The position numbers were made by a program, and so were the translations under genes. The notes under the pieces were generated by a model. That model was not told where the DNA came from. It made no database searches and saw only the letters and a list, made by a program, of their open reading frames with translations. A stretch of 36,806 bases of DNA from Paracoccus sigandri (GTDB lineage: Bacteria > Pseudomonadota > Alphaproteobacteria > Rhodobacterales > Rhodobacteraceae): positions 1 to 36,806 of the forward strand of contig NZ_QNRC01000035.1 of NCBI RefSeq assembly GCF_003709565.1. Reading direction: 5' to 3'. Every line of letters begins with the position of its first letter. The first letter of the stretch is position 1. This document shows positions 15,905 through 24,440 of the stretch, in pieces.

Positions 15905-17137
15905 ATGCTGAAAGAACGGATTGCAGGTTTGCTGGGCCAGCGCCAGCCCGGCCATTCCCTGCCCCGCGACTTCTATGTCGACGACGACATCTTCCGCGCC
16001 GACATGCAGGCGGTGTTCGAAACCGACTGGATCTTCGCCTGCAGCACCGTCGAGATCCCCCGTCCCGGCGATTACCTGACGCTGAAGGTCGGCGACAATC
16101 CGGTCGTCGTGCTGCGCAACCGGGACGGAGAGATCGCGGCCTTCCACAACAGCTGCCGGCATCGCGGCTCGATGATCTGCCAGAAGGAAAGAGGCCGGGC
16201 GAACCGGCTGGTCTGTCCCTATCACCAATGGGTCTACGAGCTGGACGGCAGCCTGATCAATGCCCGGCAGATGCCCGACGATTTTGACAAGGCGGCCCAC
16301 GGCCTCGCCCCCGTCCATGTCGAGGTGATCTGCGGCATGGTCTATATCTGCCTTGCCGACGAACCCCCGTCGCTGGCGCGTTTCCGCGCCGGGGTCACGC
16401 CCTATATCGCCCCGCATATGCCCGACCGCACCAAGGTTGCCTTCACCTCGACCATCGTCGAGGAGGCGAACTGGAAGCTGGTGATCGAGAACAACCGCGA
16501 ATGCTATCACTGCGCGGGCAACCATCCCGAGCTGCTGGTGACGCTGGTCGAATTCGCCCTGCCCGACGATCCGCTGGTCAAGGCGCAGTTCCAGGGGCTG
16601 ATGGAGCGTTCCACCGCGCGCTGGGACCGGCTGGGCCTGCCGCACAAGCCGGCCGAGGGCGGCGTTGAGTTCCGCTGCATCCGCCTGCCCTTCAACGAGG
16701 ACTGCCTGTCCTTCACCATGGACGGCAAGCCCGCCTGCAACAAGCTTCTGGCCGATTTCACCGAGCCCGACCTTGGCTCGGTCCGCATGTTCCGGGTGCC
16801 GAACAACTGGAACCACTTCCTCTCCGACCACATCCTGCAATTCCGGGTCCTGCCGCTGTCGGCGAACCGCACCGAGGTGCGCACCACATGGCTGGTCCAC
16901 GAGGATGCGGTCGAGGGCGTGGATTACGACCTCACGCGCCTCACCGAGGTCTGGCTGGCCACCAATGACGAGGATCGCGTGCTGGCCGAGAACAACCATC
17001 GCGGCATCCTGTCGCGGGCCTACCGGCCCGGCCCCTATGCGCCCTCGGAATTCATGCTGAACAATTTCTCGGAATGGTATGCGGGCAAGATGGCGGATTT
17101 CACCGGCGGCCCGCAGGCGCGGATCGCGGCGGAGTAA
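15905..17137 (+). CDS. gbcA: Rieske oxygenase alpha subunit, GbcA-like (glycine betaine/related betaine demethylase)
   Basis: A 410-residue terminal oxygenase expected to hydroxylate an N-methyl group of a betaine, releasing formaldehyde and the demethylated amine. The Rieske centre is Cys84-x-His86 (CRHRG) and Cys104-x2-His107 (CPYHQW). The mononuclear iron site is in NWKLVIENNRECYHCAGNH (His202, His207), with a Glu (199) near the ligands as in other quaternary-amine oxygenases. A third acidic ligand is likely in NDEDRVL. ACGGAG lies upstream of the start. The reductase gene follows after 5 bases. Glycine betaine is the best guess because of the sox and DgcA-like genes nearby; stachydrine or carnitine oxygenases are close relatives and cannot be excluded. 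Confidence 0.82.
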   Translation: MLKERIAGLLGQRQPGHSLPRDFYVDDDIFRADMQAVFETDWIFACSTVEIPRPGDYLTLKVGDNPVVVLRNRDGEIAAFHNSCRHRGSMICQKERGRANRLVCPYHQWVYELDGSLINARQMPDDFDKAAHGLAPVHVEVICGMVYICLADEPPSLARFRAGVTPYIAPHMPDRTKVAFTSTIVEEANWKLVIENNRECYHCAGNHPELLVTLVEFALPDDPLVKAQFQGLMERSTARWDRLGLPHKPAEGGVEFRCIRLPFNEDCLSFTMDGKPACNKLLADFTEPDLGSVRMFRVPNNWNHFLSDHILQFRVLPLSANRTEVRTTWLVHEDAVEGVDYDLTRLTEVWLATNDEDRVLAENNHRGILSRAYRPGPYAPSEFMLNNFSEWYAGKMADFTGGPQARIAAE

Positions 17138-17142
17138 GGCGC

Positions 17143-18171
17143 ATGGACATGCAAGCCCCTTCGGCGGCCCTGCTGTCGCTGTCCTGCATCGCCGTCCGCG
17201 ACGAGACGCCCACCGTCAAGACCTTCCGCCTGCGTGCGGGCAGCGGCCCGGTGGGCTTCACCCCCGGCCAGGCGCTGGTGCTGAAGGTGCCCCTGCCGGG
17301 CGGTCCGGTCTGGCGCAGTTTCACCATCTCGGGCGGCACCGGGGGCGACCTGGAGCTGACGATCAAGGCGCAGGCGCCGGGCGGCGCGACCCGCTGGCTG
17401 CACGAGAACCTGCGCGAGGGCAGCGGCATCGAGGCCCGCCCCCCGCGCGGCGCCTTCACGCTGGGGCTGCGCGAGAACGACCGGCTGGCCTTCGTCTCGG
17501 GCGGGTCGGGGGCCACGCCGATGATGGCCATGCTGCGGCATCTGGCGCAGACCGATCCCGAGGCCGACCTGGCATGGTTCCACGCCGCGCGCGATCCGGC
17601 AGAGGTGCTGTTTGCCCGCGAACTGGCCGAATTGCAGGCCCGGATGCCCAATCTGACGGTGGCGATCAGCGTCAGCCGCGTCGCGCCGGGATGGTTTGGC
17701 TATCGCGGCCGCGTCAGCCGGGCGCGGCTGGCCACCGCCATCCCCGATCTGGGCCGCCGTCAGGTCTTCTGCTGCGGCCCGCAGGGCTTCATGCAGGAGG
17801 TCCGGCTGATCCATGCCGCCGAGGGCGGCGCGCGGATGCAGTTCCATACCGAAAGCTTCGGCGGCGTGGCCCCCGCCGGCGCGCCCATGACCGAAGCCGC
17901 CCCCGAAGGCCCCGGTTTCGGCCTGACCGTGAACGGCCGCGCCATCGCCATCCGCGCCGACGAGACGCTGCTGCAGGCCAGCCTGCGCCAGGGCGTCATC
18001 ATCCCCTGCGGCTGCGGCGAGGGCATGTGCGGCACCTGCATGGTGCAGCTTGTCTCGGGCCGGGTGGACAGCCGGCCGAATGGCGGGCTGACGCCGGAAG
18101 AGGCGGCCGAGGGCTATGTGCTGGCCTGCTCGACCCGCGCGGCGTCGGATGTCGAAATCAGGCTGGCCTGA
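17143..18171 (+). CDS. gbcB: NADH-dependent flavin/[2Fe-2S] reductase, GbcB-like
   Basis: The electron-transfer partner of the upstream Rieske oxygenase, 342 residues. Order of domains: FAD-binding ferredoxin-reductase domain (WRSFTISGG), NAD-binding domain (FVSGGSGATPMMAM and FCCGPQGFM), then a C-terminal plant-type [2Fe-2S] domain with CGCGEGMCGTC and a distal Cys in YVLACSTRA. This is the GbcB/CntB/VanB-type layout. The start ATG at 17143 lies five bases after the oxygenase stop and has AAGG in front. A weak GC hairpin and a 114-base gap follow, so the FAD pair downstream may have some independent expression. Confidence 0.87.
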   Translation: MDMQAPSAALLSLSCIAVRDETPTVKTFRLRAGSGPVGFTPGQALVLKVPLPGGPVWRSFTISGGTGGDLELTIKAQAPGGATRWLHENLREGSGIEARPPRGAFTLGLRENDRLAFVSGGSGATPMMAMLRHLAQTDPEADLAWFHAARDPAEVLFARELAELQARMPNLTVAISVSRVAPGWFGYRGRVSRARLATAIPDLGRRQVFCCGPQGFMQEVRLIHAAEGGARMQFHTESFGGVAPAGAPMTEAAPEGPGFGLTVNGRAIAIRADETLLQASLRQGVIIPCGCGEGMCGTCMVQLVSGRVDSRPNGGLTPEEAAEGYVLACSTRAASDVEIRLA

Positions 18172-18285
18172 CCCCCTCGGGTCCGGGTCGGATTTCTTTC
18201 CCTTCGGGTCGAAAACCTGCTGCCGGCCCGGCGGGCTTTACACCAAGGATGGCCCTGCCGCGATGCAGTCGCCAGAGGACGCAAG

Positions 18286-19869
18286 ATGACACCAGACCCC
18301 CGATCCGTCGCCGGCAAGCGCCTTGAGATCGCGGAACGGACCCAGATTCTGGTCGTGGGCGCCGGCCCCGCCGGGATCGCCGCCGCCCGCCACGCCCATC
18401 AGGGCGGCGCGCAGGTGATGCTGGTCGACGAACATCCCGTGCCCTTCGAAACCATGGGCGAAAGCGTCCCGCAGATCTGGGGCGGCCGGATGGGCGGCAG
18501 GGTCCGCAACCGCAACGCCATGACGGAACGGATGCTGGAGGCGCGACCCGATCTGGTCGAACTGTTCGATCTGGGCGTCGACATCCGCCTTGGCACCGCC
18601 TGCTGGGGGCTGTTCGCCAACCAGCCCAACCTGGGCTGGATGCCCGGCCTGGTCGCCGGGCTGATGGACGAGGAACAGGGCAGCCATCTGGTCGGTTTCG
18701 ATCAGGCTGTGGTGGCCACCGGGCGGCGCGACATGGGGCTGGCCTTTCCCGGCTGGGACCTGCCCGGCGTGCTGGGCGCCGGTGCCGCACTGATGCTGGC
18801 GCGGCTCTACGATGCGCTGGACAGCCGCCACGCGGTCATGCTGGGCTCGACCCCCGAGGCACTGCTGGCGGCGCTGGACCTGATCGACGCGGGCGTGACC
18901 ATCGCCGCCGTGGTCGAACAGGCCGAGGCCGCCGCCGCGCCCGAGGATCTGGTCGCGCGCATCCGCGCCGCCGGGGTCGAGATCGTCACCGGCGAGGCGC
19001 CGCGCGGCGTCACCTCGGACGCGGATGGCGTCACCGGGCTGATGCTGCGCAACCGCACCATCCCTTGCGATTCCGTGCTGCTGGGCGTGGGCGCGGTGCC
19101 GATGATCGACCTGCTGCAGGCCGCCGGGGCGCGTTGCACCTTCGACAATGATCGCGGCGGCTTCGTGCCCGTGCTGAAAGCGGGCGGCGAGACCAGCCTG
19201 GCCGGCATCCGCGCCGCGGGCGACTGCGCGGGGATCTGGCCCGCGAAATCCGCCGATCCGGCGCTGGCCGAGGCCGAGGGGCGGCTGGCCGCCGGGGCCG
19301 CGCTGGCGGCGCTGGGGCTGGCGGAGGCTCCGGTCGGGGATGCCCCGCAGCCCGGCCCCGCCGCCGATCTGGGCGCATACCGCAAGGCCTGGGTCCGCGC
19401 CTCGGTGGTGGAGGCCGTGGCCGACATGCCGGTCTGCCAATGCGAGGAGGTCACGGCGCGCGAGATCCTGGATGTCAGCCCGCCGCGCTATCTGAACGCG
19501 CCGCATCTGCCGAACCTGACGCGCAGCCTGACCGAGATCCTTGGCGAAGGGCCACCCGATCCCGACCAGATCAAGCGGCTGACCCGCGCCGGGATGGGCC
19601 CCTGTCAGGGCCGCCGCTGCCGCGAGCAGATCCAGGCGCTGCTGGCCCTGCAGGAGGATCTGTCGCTTGGGGTGGTGCCGCTGGCCGGCTATCGCAGCCC
19701 GGTCCGCCCGCTCAGCCTGGCCGCCGCCGCCACGCCCGAGGATCCCGCCATCGCCGCCGCCTGGGATTCCTGGTTCGGAATGCCGCGCCAATGGGTCCCC
19801 TTCTGGGATGTCGAGGACCACTATACGGTCGCCGCCCTTGCGACGCAGAAGGAACATGTCAGTGAATAA
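18286..19869 (+). CDS. FAD-dependent amine dehydrogenase, HcnB/OoxA/LhpF-like subunit with 4-Cys centre
   Basis: A 527-residue flavoprotein. The N-terminal FAD fold is ILVVGAGPAGIAAARHA (about 21-37). The second dinucleotide site (VMLGSTPEALLAAL, about 184-197) has lost the glycine-rich motif, while AAGDCAGIW is retained. Near the C-terminus is a BFD-like iron-sulfur motif: Cys384-x-Cys386 (VCQCEEVTAREI) and Cys440-x4-Cys445 (GMGPCQGRRC). This matches the larger subunit of hydrogen cyanide synthase, opine oxidase and D-hydroxyproline dehydrogenase complexes, which oxidise secondary amines or imino acids. The next gene, overlapping by 14 bases, supplies the DadA-like subunit. The small [2Fe-2S] third subunit of such complexes is not seen here. 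The substrate is unknown; an N-methylated intermediate of this pathway is plausible. Confidence 0.75.
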   Translation: MTPDPRSVAGKRLEIAERTQILVVGAGPAGIAAARHAHQGGAQVMLVDEHPVPFETMGESVPQIWGGRMGGRVRNRNAMTERMLEARPDLVELFDLGVDIRLGTACWGLFANQPNLGWMPGLVAGLMDEEQGSHLVGFDQAVVATGRRDMGLAFPGWDLPGVLGAGAALMLARLYDALDSRHAVMLGSTPEALLAALDLIDAGVTIAAVVEQAEAAAAPEDLVARIRAAGVEIVTGEAPRGVTSDADGVTGLMLRNRTIPCDSVLLGVGAVPMIDLLQAAGARCTFDNDRGGFVPVLKAGGETSLAGIRAAGDCAGIWPAKSADPALAEAEGRLAAGAALAALGLAEAPVGDAPQPGPAADLGAYRKAWVRASVVEAVADMPVCQCEEVTAREILDVSPPRYLNAPHLPNLTRSLTEILGEGPPDPDQIKRLTRAGMGPCQGRRCREQIQALLALQEDLSLGVVPLAGYRSPVRPLSLAAAATPEDPAIAAAWDSWFGMPRQWVPFWDVEDHYTVAALATQKEHVSE

Positions 19870-21049
19870 TCCCATTCCCGGCATCCCGTCCGGCGACGAC
19901 AATCGCGGCGCCTCGGTCATCGTGATCGGCGGCGGCGTCACCGGCCTCTCCACCGCCTTCTGGCTGGCCGAGGCGGGCGTCGACGTCCTTGTGCTGGAAC
20001 GCGGCATCGTCGGCTGGGAGGCCTCGGGGCGCAATGGCGGCGGCTGCTCGCATCACCACAGCCCGCTTTTCGCCGAGGAACAGCGGCTGTGGCCGATGAT
20101 GGACGAGTTGCTGGGCTATCCGACCGAGTTCCGGCCGAACCGCATCCGCATCGCGCTGTCGCCCGAGCAGTTCACGCTTTACGGCCGCGCCGCGGCCAAT
20201 GCCCGCAAGCAGGGCTTCCGCGTCGATGATCTGGACGCGCAGGCGGTGCGCGATCTGGTGCCTCTGGCCGGGGACAACATCCATGCCGGGCATTACTACC
20301 ATTTCGGCGGCCATGCGAACCCGCACCGCACCGTGCAGGCCTATGCCTGGGCGCTGCGCGACCGGGGCGGGCGGGTGCGCCAGCACGTCACCGTCACCGG
20401 CTTCCGGCGGCAGGGCGGCCGGGTGACGGCGGTCGAGACCGACAGGGGCGTCATCAGTTGCGACCACCTGGTCATCGCGGCGGGTCCGCAGACCGGCCGG
20501 CTGGCCGCGATGCTGGAGGTCGCCATCCCCATGCGCGCCGCCCGCGCCGAGATGATCGTGACCGAGCCCCTGCCGCTGATGCCGCTGGGGGGGATCGACG
20601 GCAACGGGCTCTATGGCCGCCAGACCCTGCGCGGCAACCTGGCCTATGGCGGCGGCCCGCATGAATGGGTCGAGACTGAGGAGCAATCGGGCGGCCCGCG
20701 CCCCTCGACCCCGCTGTCGGGCAGCATCGCCCGGCGCGTGGCCGAACTGCTGCCCAAGGCCGCCCATGCCCGCGTCATCCGCAGCTGGTCGGGCATCATC
20801 GAGAACACGCCCGACGGCCGCCCGGTCATGGACCGCCCGGCCCCGTGGCAGAACCTGACCGTCGCCACCCTGTCCGGCGTGGGCTTCGGCCTGTCGCCCG
20901 CCTCGGGCCGGGCGCTGATGCAGCTGGTGATGCAGGGGCGCTGCGACTTCGCCGATCTCTCCAGCCTGCGGCTGGGACGCTTCGATCGGCTGGAGCCGGA
21001 TTGGGATGCACTTCAGGGCTGGCTGCCCGCCGGGATGGCGACTGCCTGA
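19856..21049 (+). CDS. DadA-like FAD-dependent oxidoreductase (HcnC/OoxB-like subunit)
   Basis: A 397-residue D-amino-acid-oxidase-fold flavoprotein, the probable catalytic partner of the preceding subunit. The FAD motif is VIVIGGGVTGLSTAFWLAEAG near the N-terminus, followed by GRNGGGCSHHH. A C-terminal RSWSGIIENTPDGRPVMDR and LSGVGFGLSPASGRAL close the FAD site. The start ATG (19856) has AGAAGGA upstream and overlaps the previous gene's end, suggesting coupled synthesis of a two-subunit enzyme. It probably oxidises a secondary or tertiary amine and passes electrons on through its partner. Its 3' end is followed by phased CGGCTTGA repeats. Confidence 0.8.
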   Translation: MSVNNPIPGIPSGDDNRGASVIVIGGGVTGLSTAFWLAEAGVDVLVLERGIVGWEASGRNGGGCSHHHSPLFAEEQRLWPMMDELLGYPTEFRPNRIRIALSPEQFTLYGRAAANARKQGFRVDDLDAQAVRDLVPLAGDNIHAGHYYHFGGHANPHRTVQAYAWALRDRGGRVRQHVTVTGFRRQGGRVTAVETDRGVISCDHLVIAAGPQTGRLAAMLEVAIPMRAARAEMIVTEPLPLMPLGGIDGNGLYGRQTLRGNLAYGGGPHEWVETEEQSGGPRPSTPLSGSIARRVAELLPKAAHARVIRSWSGIIENTPDGRPVMDRPAPWQNLTVATLSGVGFGLSPASGRALMQLVMQGRCDFADLSSLRLGRFDRLEPDWDALQGWLPAGMATA

Positions 21050-21053
21050 TGGG

Positions 21054-21095
21054 AACGGCTTGAAGCGCGGCGGCTTGAAGAACGGGGCGGCTTGA
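21054..21095. repeat. Three CGGCTTGA repeats after the DadA-like gene
   Basis: CGGCTTGA occurs at 21056-21063, 21071-21078 and 21088-21095, spaced 15 and 17 bases, filling the 52-base gap to the regulator start. It looks like a degraded short tandem duplication; a regulatory role is possible. Confidence 0.6.
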
Positions 21096-21101
21096 CCGAA
21101 C

Positions 21102-22124
21102 ATGGCGCATCGCAACCCGGACCCGCCGATGTTCTACCACGACACGGGCGAGCCTTTGTGCTTCGCCTTCCTGATGCTGGAAGGGCTCTCGATGCTCAGC
21201 CTCGCCTCGGCGACCGAGCCTTTGCGGGCCGCCAACCGGCTGCTGGGGCGCGATGTCTTCCGCTGGGATCTATGCAGCATCGACGGGCAGCCGGTCATGC
21301 CATCCTCGGGCATTCCCTTTCCGGCGATCCATGTCGATCAGGCGATCGAGCGCAACCACGCCCTGTTCATCTGCGGCGGCGCGCGGGTCGATCCGCAGGA
21401 CGAACGCCCCTATCTGGCCGCGATGCGGCGGGCGGCGCATCGCGGCCGGGCCATCGGCGCCCTGTCGACGGCCAGCTATCTGCTGGCCAAGGCCGGGCTG
21501 CTGGACGGCTATCGCTGCACGATCCACTGGGAAAACCGCGCCGCCTTCGAAGAGGATTTCCCGCATCTGCCGATCACCGGCACGCTTTACGAGATCGACC
21601 GCAACCGGCTGACCTGTTCGGGCGGGACGGCCTCGATGGACCTGATGCTGCATATCATCGCCGATCTGCATGGCCGCGACCTGGCCAATGGCGTGGCCAA
21701 CCAGTTCCACCACGCCCGCATCCGCGACGCGGATGAAAGCCAGCAGGGCGGCCGGATGGAGCAGATCGGCACCTTGCCCGAATCGCTGCAGATGATCGTC
21801 CGCCTGATGCAGGCCAATATCGAGACGCCCCTGCAGATCGAGCGGCTGGCCCGGCTGGCCAATGTCAGCGAGCGGCAGATGGAGCGGAACTTCCGCAATT
21901 TCCTGGGCATGACCCCGGCGCGATACTACCTGTCGCTGCGGGTCGAACGCGCGCGCGAGATGCTGCTCTATACCGAACAGCCGATCATCGACATCGCCAT
22001 CGCCACCGGCTTCGCCTCGACTTCGCATTTCTCGAAATGGGTCAAGGAGTTCTACAAGATCCGTCCCAGCGAGATGCGCGAACAGGCGAGGGTCGCCCGC
22101 GCCCGGTCCCGCCGCACGGGCTGA
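21102..22124 (+). CDS. GATase1-AraC (GlxA-type) transcriptional regulator, GbdR-like
   Basis: A 340-residue activator. The N-terminal DJ-1/PfpI-like effector domain (about 16-205) lacks the catalytic Cys (IGALSTASYLLAKAG). The C-terminal AraC domain has two helix-turn-helix units (IERLARLANVSERQMERNF and DIAIATGFASTSHFSKW). This architecture is shared by GbdR, CdhR and SouR, which sense betaines, carnitine and sarcosine/creatine in Pseudomonas. Placed right after the GbcAB-like and FAD genes, it probably senses an intermediate and activates the island. It converges on the MmgE/PrpD gene with four bases between stops. Confidence 0.85.
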   Translation: MAHRNPDPPMFYHDTGEPLCFAFLMLEGLSMLSLASATEPLRAANRLLGRDVFRWDLCSIDGQPVMPSSGIPFPAIHVDQAIERNHALFICGGARVDPQDERPYLAAMRRAAHRGRAIGALSTASYLLAKAGLLDGYRCTIHWENRAAFEEDFPHLPITGTLYEIDRNRLTCSGGTASMDLMLHIIADLHGRDLANGVANQFHHARIRDADESQQGGRMEQIGTLPESLQMIVRLMQANIETPLQIERLARLANVSERQMERNFRNFLGMTPARYYLSLRVERAREMLLYTEQPIIDIAIATGFASTSHFSKWVKEFYKIRPSEMREQARVARARSRRTG

Positions 22125-22128
22125 CCCT

Positions 22129-23454
22129 TCAGGCCGCGCCCAGCAGGCCGAAGAACCGCCCCGCGCCCGTGCCGTCGCCCAGCCGGTCCACGGCATCCTC
22201 CAACTCGGCCGTGCGGGTCGCGCCCAGCACCGGGGCGGCATAGGCGCGGAACTTGGCGCGCACGGCCTCCATCGGCACCGGCGCCTCGGGATCGCCCGAC
22301 GCCTCGGTCGGACCCGATTCCAGCACCCGGCCATCGCGCAGCACCAGCCGCACATCGGCAAGGCGCCGGGCCGGGAAGGCGACGTTGTAATCCTCGCGCT
22401 CGGTGATCGTCATGGCGTCGGCAAGGCGGCGTATCTCCGGGTCGGCGAAGCTGTCCTCGGCCACATCCTGCGGGTCCACGCGCCCGCGCACCAGCGCCAC
22501 GGCGGCGGGAAAGGCGGTCGAATACTGCGCCTGTTCGGTGCTGGCGGGCGCGCGCGTGGCAAGGCGGCGGGACTGGTGGAAGGTGGCGATCTCGATCCGC
22601 TCGACCTGATCGGGGGTCAGGGCGTGCCGCGCGCGCAGGTCCAGCACGGCCTGCACCGGCGGCTGCGCCCAACGGCAGACCGGGAAGGGCTTGAAATACT
22701 GCTCGGCGATGCGCCAGTTGCGGCCCAGATCGGCCCAGAGATCGGCCACATCCGCGCCCTCGACGGTGAGCGCGGGGGCGCCGGTGAACCCGTCCGCCGC
22801 CAGAAAGGCGGCCGAGACCCCGGCCATCGCCCCCCAGCCCGAGCCGTCCTTGACCATGGTCGGATGGTCGATGCAGCGCATCATCTGGCTGCGCGGCCCG
22901 TGATATTCGGCGATGCCGATCGCCTCGCGCGTCCGCGCCGCGTCCAGCCCCAGCACCCGCGCCCCCAGCGCCGCCGCCGCGAGTGCCACCCAGGCGCCCG
23001 AGGTGTGATAGTCGCAGGCGGTGCGGTGCAGCGCGATGCCCGCGCGGGTGCCGATCTCGTAGCCCAGCACCAGCCCGGCCAGGAAATCGCGGTCATCCAC
23101 CCGCCCCTCGGACTGGAACAGCGCCAGCAGGGCGGGGAAGCTGCCGCAGCCGACATGGCCCTTGGTCAGCTTGTGGCCGTCATGGCCGTCCAGCGCGTCG
23201 ATGGTCATGCCCCCCGCCAGCGCCGCCCCGGCCGGGCTGACCTGGCGGCCGTCCATCAGCATCGGCGCCGCGCGGCTGCCCGCGCCGAACTGCGCCGCCG
23301 CATGGTCGCGGATGATGCGCGACAGCGCGGTCCGGCTGCCGCCCGCCGCCACGCCCAAGAGGTCCAGCAGCCAGCGCCGGGCCAGGGCCAGCACCTCGGG
23401 CGGCAGATCCTGCGCCCGCGTGTCGTGAAGGAAGTCGTGAAATGGCGATGTCAT
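22129..23454 (-). CDS. MmgE/PrpD-family protein
   Basis: A 441-residue cytoplasmic protein of the family that includes 2-methylcitrate dehydratase, cis-aconitate decarboxylase and iminodisuccinate epimerase. Landmarks: LLDLLGVAAGG, DALDGHDGHKLTKGHVGC (the conserved Asp/His/Lys/His active-site region), MMRCIDHPTMVKDGSGWGAM and FKPFPVCRWAQPPVQAVLDL. It is the last gene of the transporter operon, 45 bases after the nitrilase-like gene. Its role in betaine metabolism is unknown. The presence of a family member acting on imino or carboxylic acids hints that the substrate has a carbon skeleton beyond glycine. Confidence 0.85.
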   Translation of the reverse strand: MTSPFHDFLHDTRAQDLPPEVLALARRWLLDLLGVAAGGSRTALSRIIRDHAAAQFGAGSRAAPMLMDGRQVSPAGAALAGGMTIDALDGHDGHKLTKGHVGCGSFPALLALFQSEGRVDDRDFLAGLVLGYEIGTRAGIALHRTACDYHTSGAWVALAAAALGARVLGLDAARTREAIGIAEYHGPRSQMMRCIDHPTMVKDGSGWGAMAGVSAAFLAADGFTGAPALTVEGADVADLWADLGRNWRIAEQYFKPFPVCRWAQPPVQAVLDLRARHALTPDQVERIEIATFHQSRRLATRAPASTEQAQYSTAFPAAVALVRGRVDPQDVAEDSFADPEIRRLADAMTITEREDYNVAFPARRLADVRLVLRDGRVLESGPTEASGDPEAPVPMEAVRAKFRAYAAPVLGATRTAELEDAVDRLGDGTGAGRFFGLLGAA

Positions 23455-23457
23455 GAT

Positions 23458-23502
23458 CCGCTGCCCCTGCCCCGTCCTGCCGCTGCCCGTCCCGCCGTCC
23501 TA
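23458..23502. repeat. Imperfect 22-23 bp tandem duplication at the hydrolase stop codon
   Basis: CCGCTGCCC followed by a CCGTCCT end is present at 23458-23479 and again at 23480-23502. On the minus strand the second copy contains the TAG stop of the nitrilase-like gene, and the first abuts the MmgE/PrpD start. Confidence 0.65.
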
Positions 23503-24375
23503 GTCGCGCACGAAATCCGGCACTCCCAACGTCTCGACCAGCCGCGCGGTCTCGCGCTGGACCAGCGCCAGATTGCTGTCGCGCACCGTGGGCAGCAGGT
23601 GCCGCGCCTGGCGCAGCAGGTCATAGTCCAGCGTCGCCAGGATCATCTCCTCGCCCCGCCCGGCGACGGCCAGCTCGCGCCCGAAGGGATCGCAGATGCG
23701 CGAGCCGCCCCAGAATGTCAGGTCGCGCTCGGTCCCGGTCCGGTTCACCATGATGATCGGTGCGCCATAGATCATCGCGTAGAAGCGGCAGGTCAGCGCC
23801 CAGCCGCCGGGATTGTCGAAATCGGCGCCCACCGCCTCGACGGCGGAACTGACCGGGCAGGCCAGCATGGTCGCGCCATGCAGGAAGGCCAGATGGGTCA
23901 GCGCCGGGTTCCAGAGATCGGCGCAGATCAACAGCCCCGCGCGCCAATGGCTGTCCAGCTCGCAGGTTTCGACGAAACGGCCGGGGGCGTAGTGCTTGCC
24001 CTCTTCCAGCTTGCCATAGGTGGGCAGGTTCACCTTGCGATGCAGGTGGATCATCCCGCCATCGCGCAGAATCGCCGCCGAATTGTAGAACTGCGCGGCC
24101 GGGCCTTCCTCGATGAAGCCCAGCACCACCGCCATCGGCCCCGCCGCCTCGGCCAGCCGCTTCAGCCGCGGGTCCTTGCGCGACATGGCGGCGCCCAGCA
24201 GGTTCTCGGAGCCGTAATGGCCGGTCAGCGACAGCTCCGGCATGACCAGCATGTCCAGACCGGCCTCGCGCCCCCGCGCGATCCAGTGCAGGTGGCGGTC
24301 CAGATTGGCATCGACATCGCCGATCTCGCTGGCGAATTGCGCAGCGCCGACGGTGATCCTGTTGTTGTTCGCCAT
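23500..24375 (-). CDS. Carbon-nitrogen hydrolase (nitrilase superfamily)
   Basis: A 291-residue cytoplasmic amidase/nitrilase-like enzyme. The catalytic triad is visible: Glu in VMPELSLTGHYG, Lys in LHRKVNLPTYGKLEEG, and Cys in LLICADLWNP. Length and motifs fit amidase or N-carbamoyl-type branches rather than true nitrilases, but the substrate cannot be read. The start MANNNRITVGAAQFA (ATG 24373-24375) matches the family N-terminus. It lies between the transporter binding-protein gene (65-base gap) and the MmgE/PrpD gene in one operon, so its substrate is probably imported by that transporter or is made from it. Confidence 0.85.
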   Translation of the reverse strand: MANNNRITVGAAQFASEIGDVDANLDRHLHWIARGREAGLDMLVMPELSLTGHYGSENLLGAAMSRKDPRLKRLAEAAGPMAVVLGFIEEGPAAQFYNSAAILRDGGMIHLHRKVNLPTYGKLEEGKHYAPGRFVETCELDSHWRAGLLICADLWNPALTHLAFLHGATMLACPVSSAVEAVGADFDNPGGWALTCRFYAMIYGAPIIMVNRTGTERDLTFWGGSRICDPFGRELAVAGRGEEMILATLDYDLLRQARHLLPTVRDSNLALVQRETARLVETLGVPDFVRD

Positions 24376-24440
24376 CGCCCCCGGCCCTTGCGAATCGCCA
24401 CGCTGGTGGCAGGGGCGCAACCGCCCCCGCCCTTTCCGCC

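Noticed and set aside
18172..18285. Rho-independent terminator between the reductase and FAD genes
   Set aside because: Only a four-base GC stem with a short T-run; too weak to call, although some separate expression is possible.
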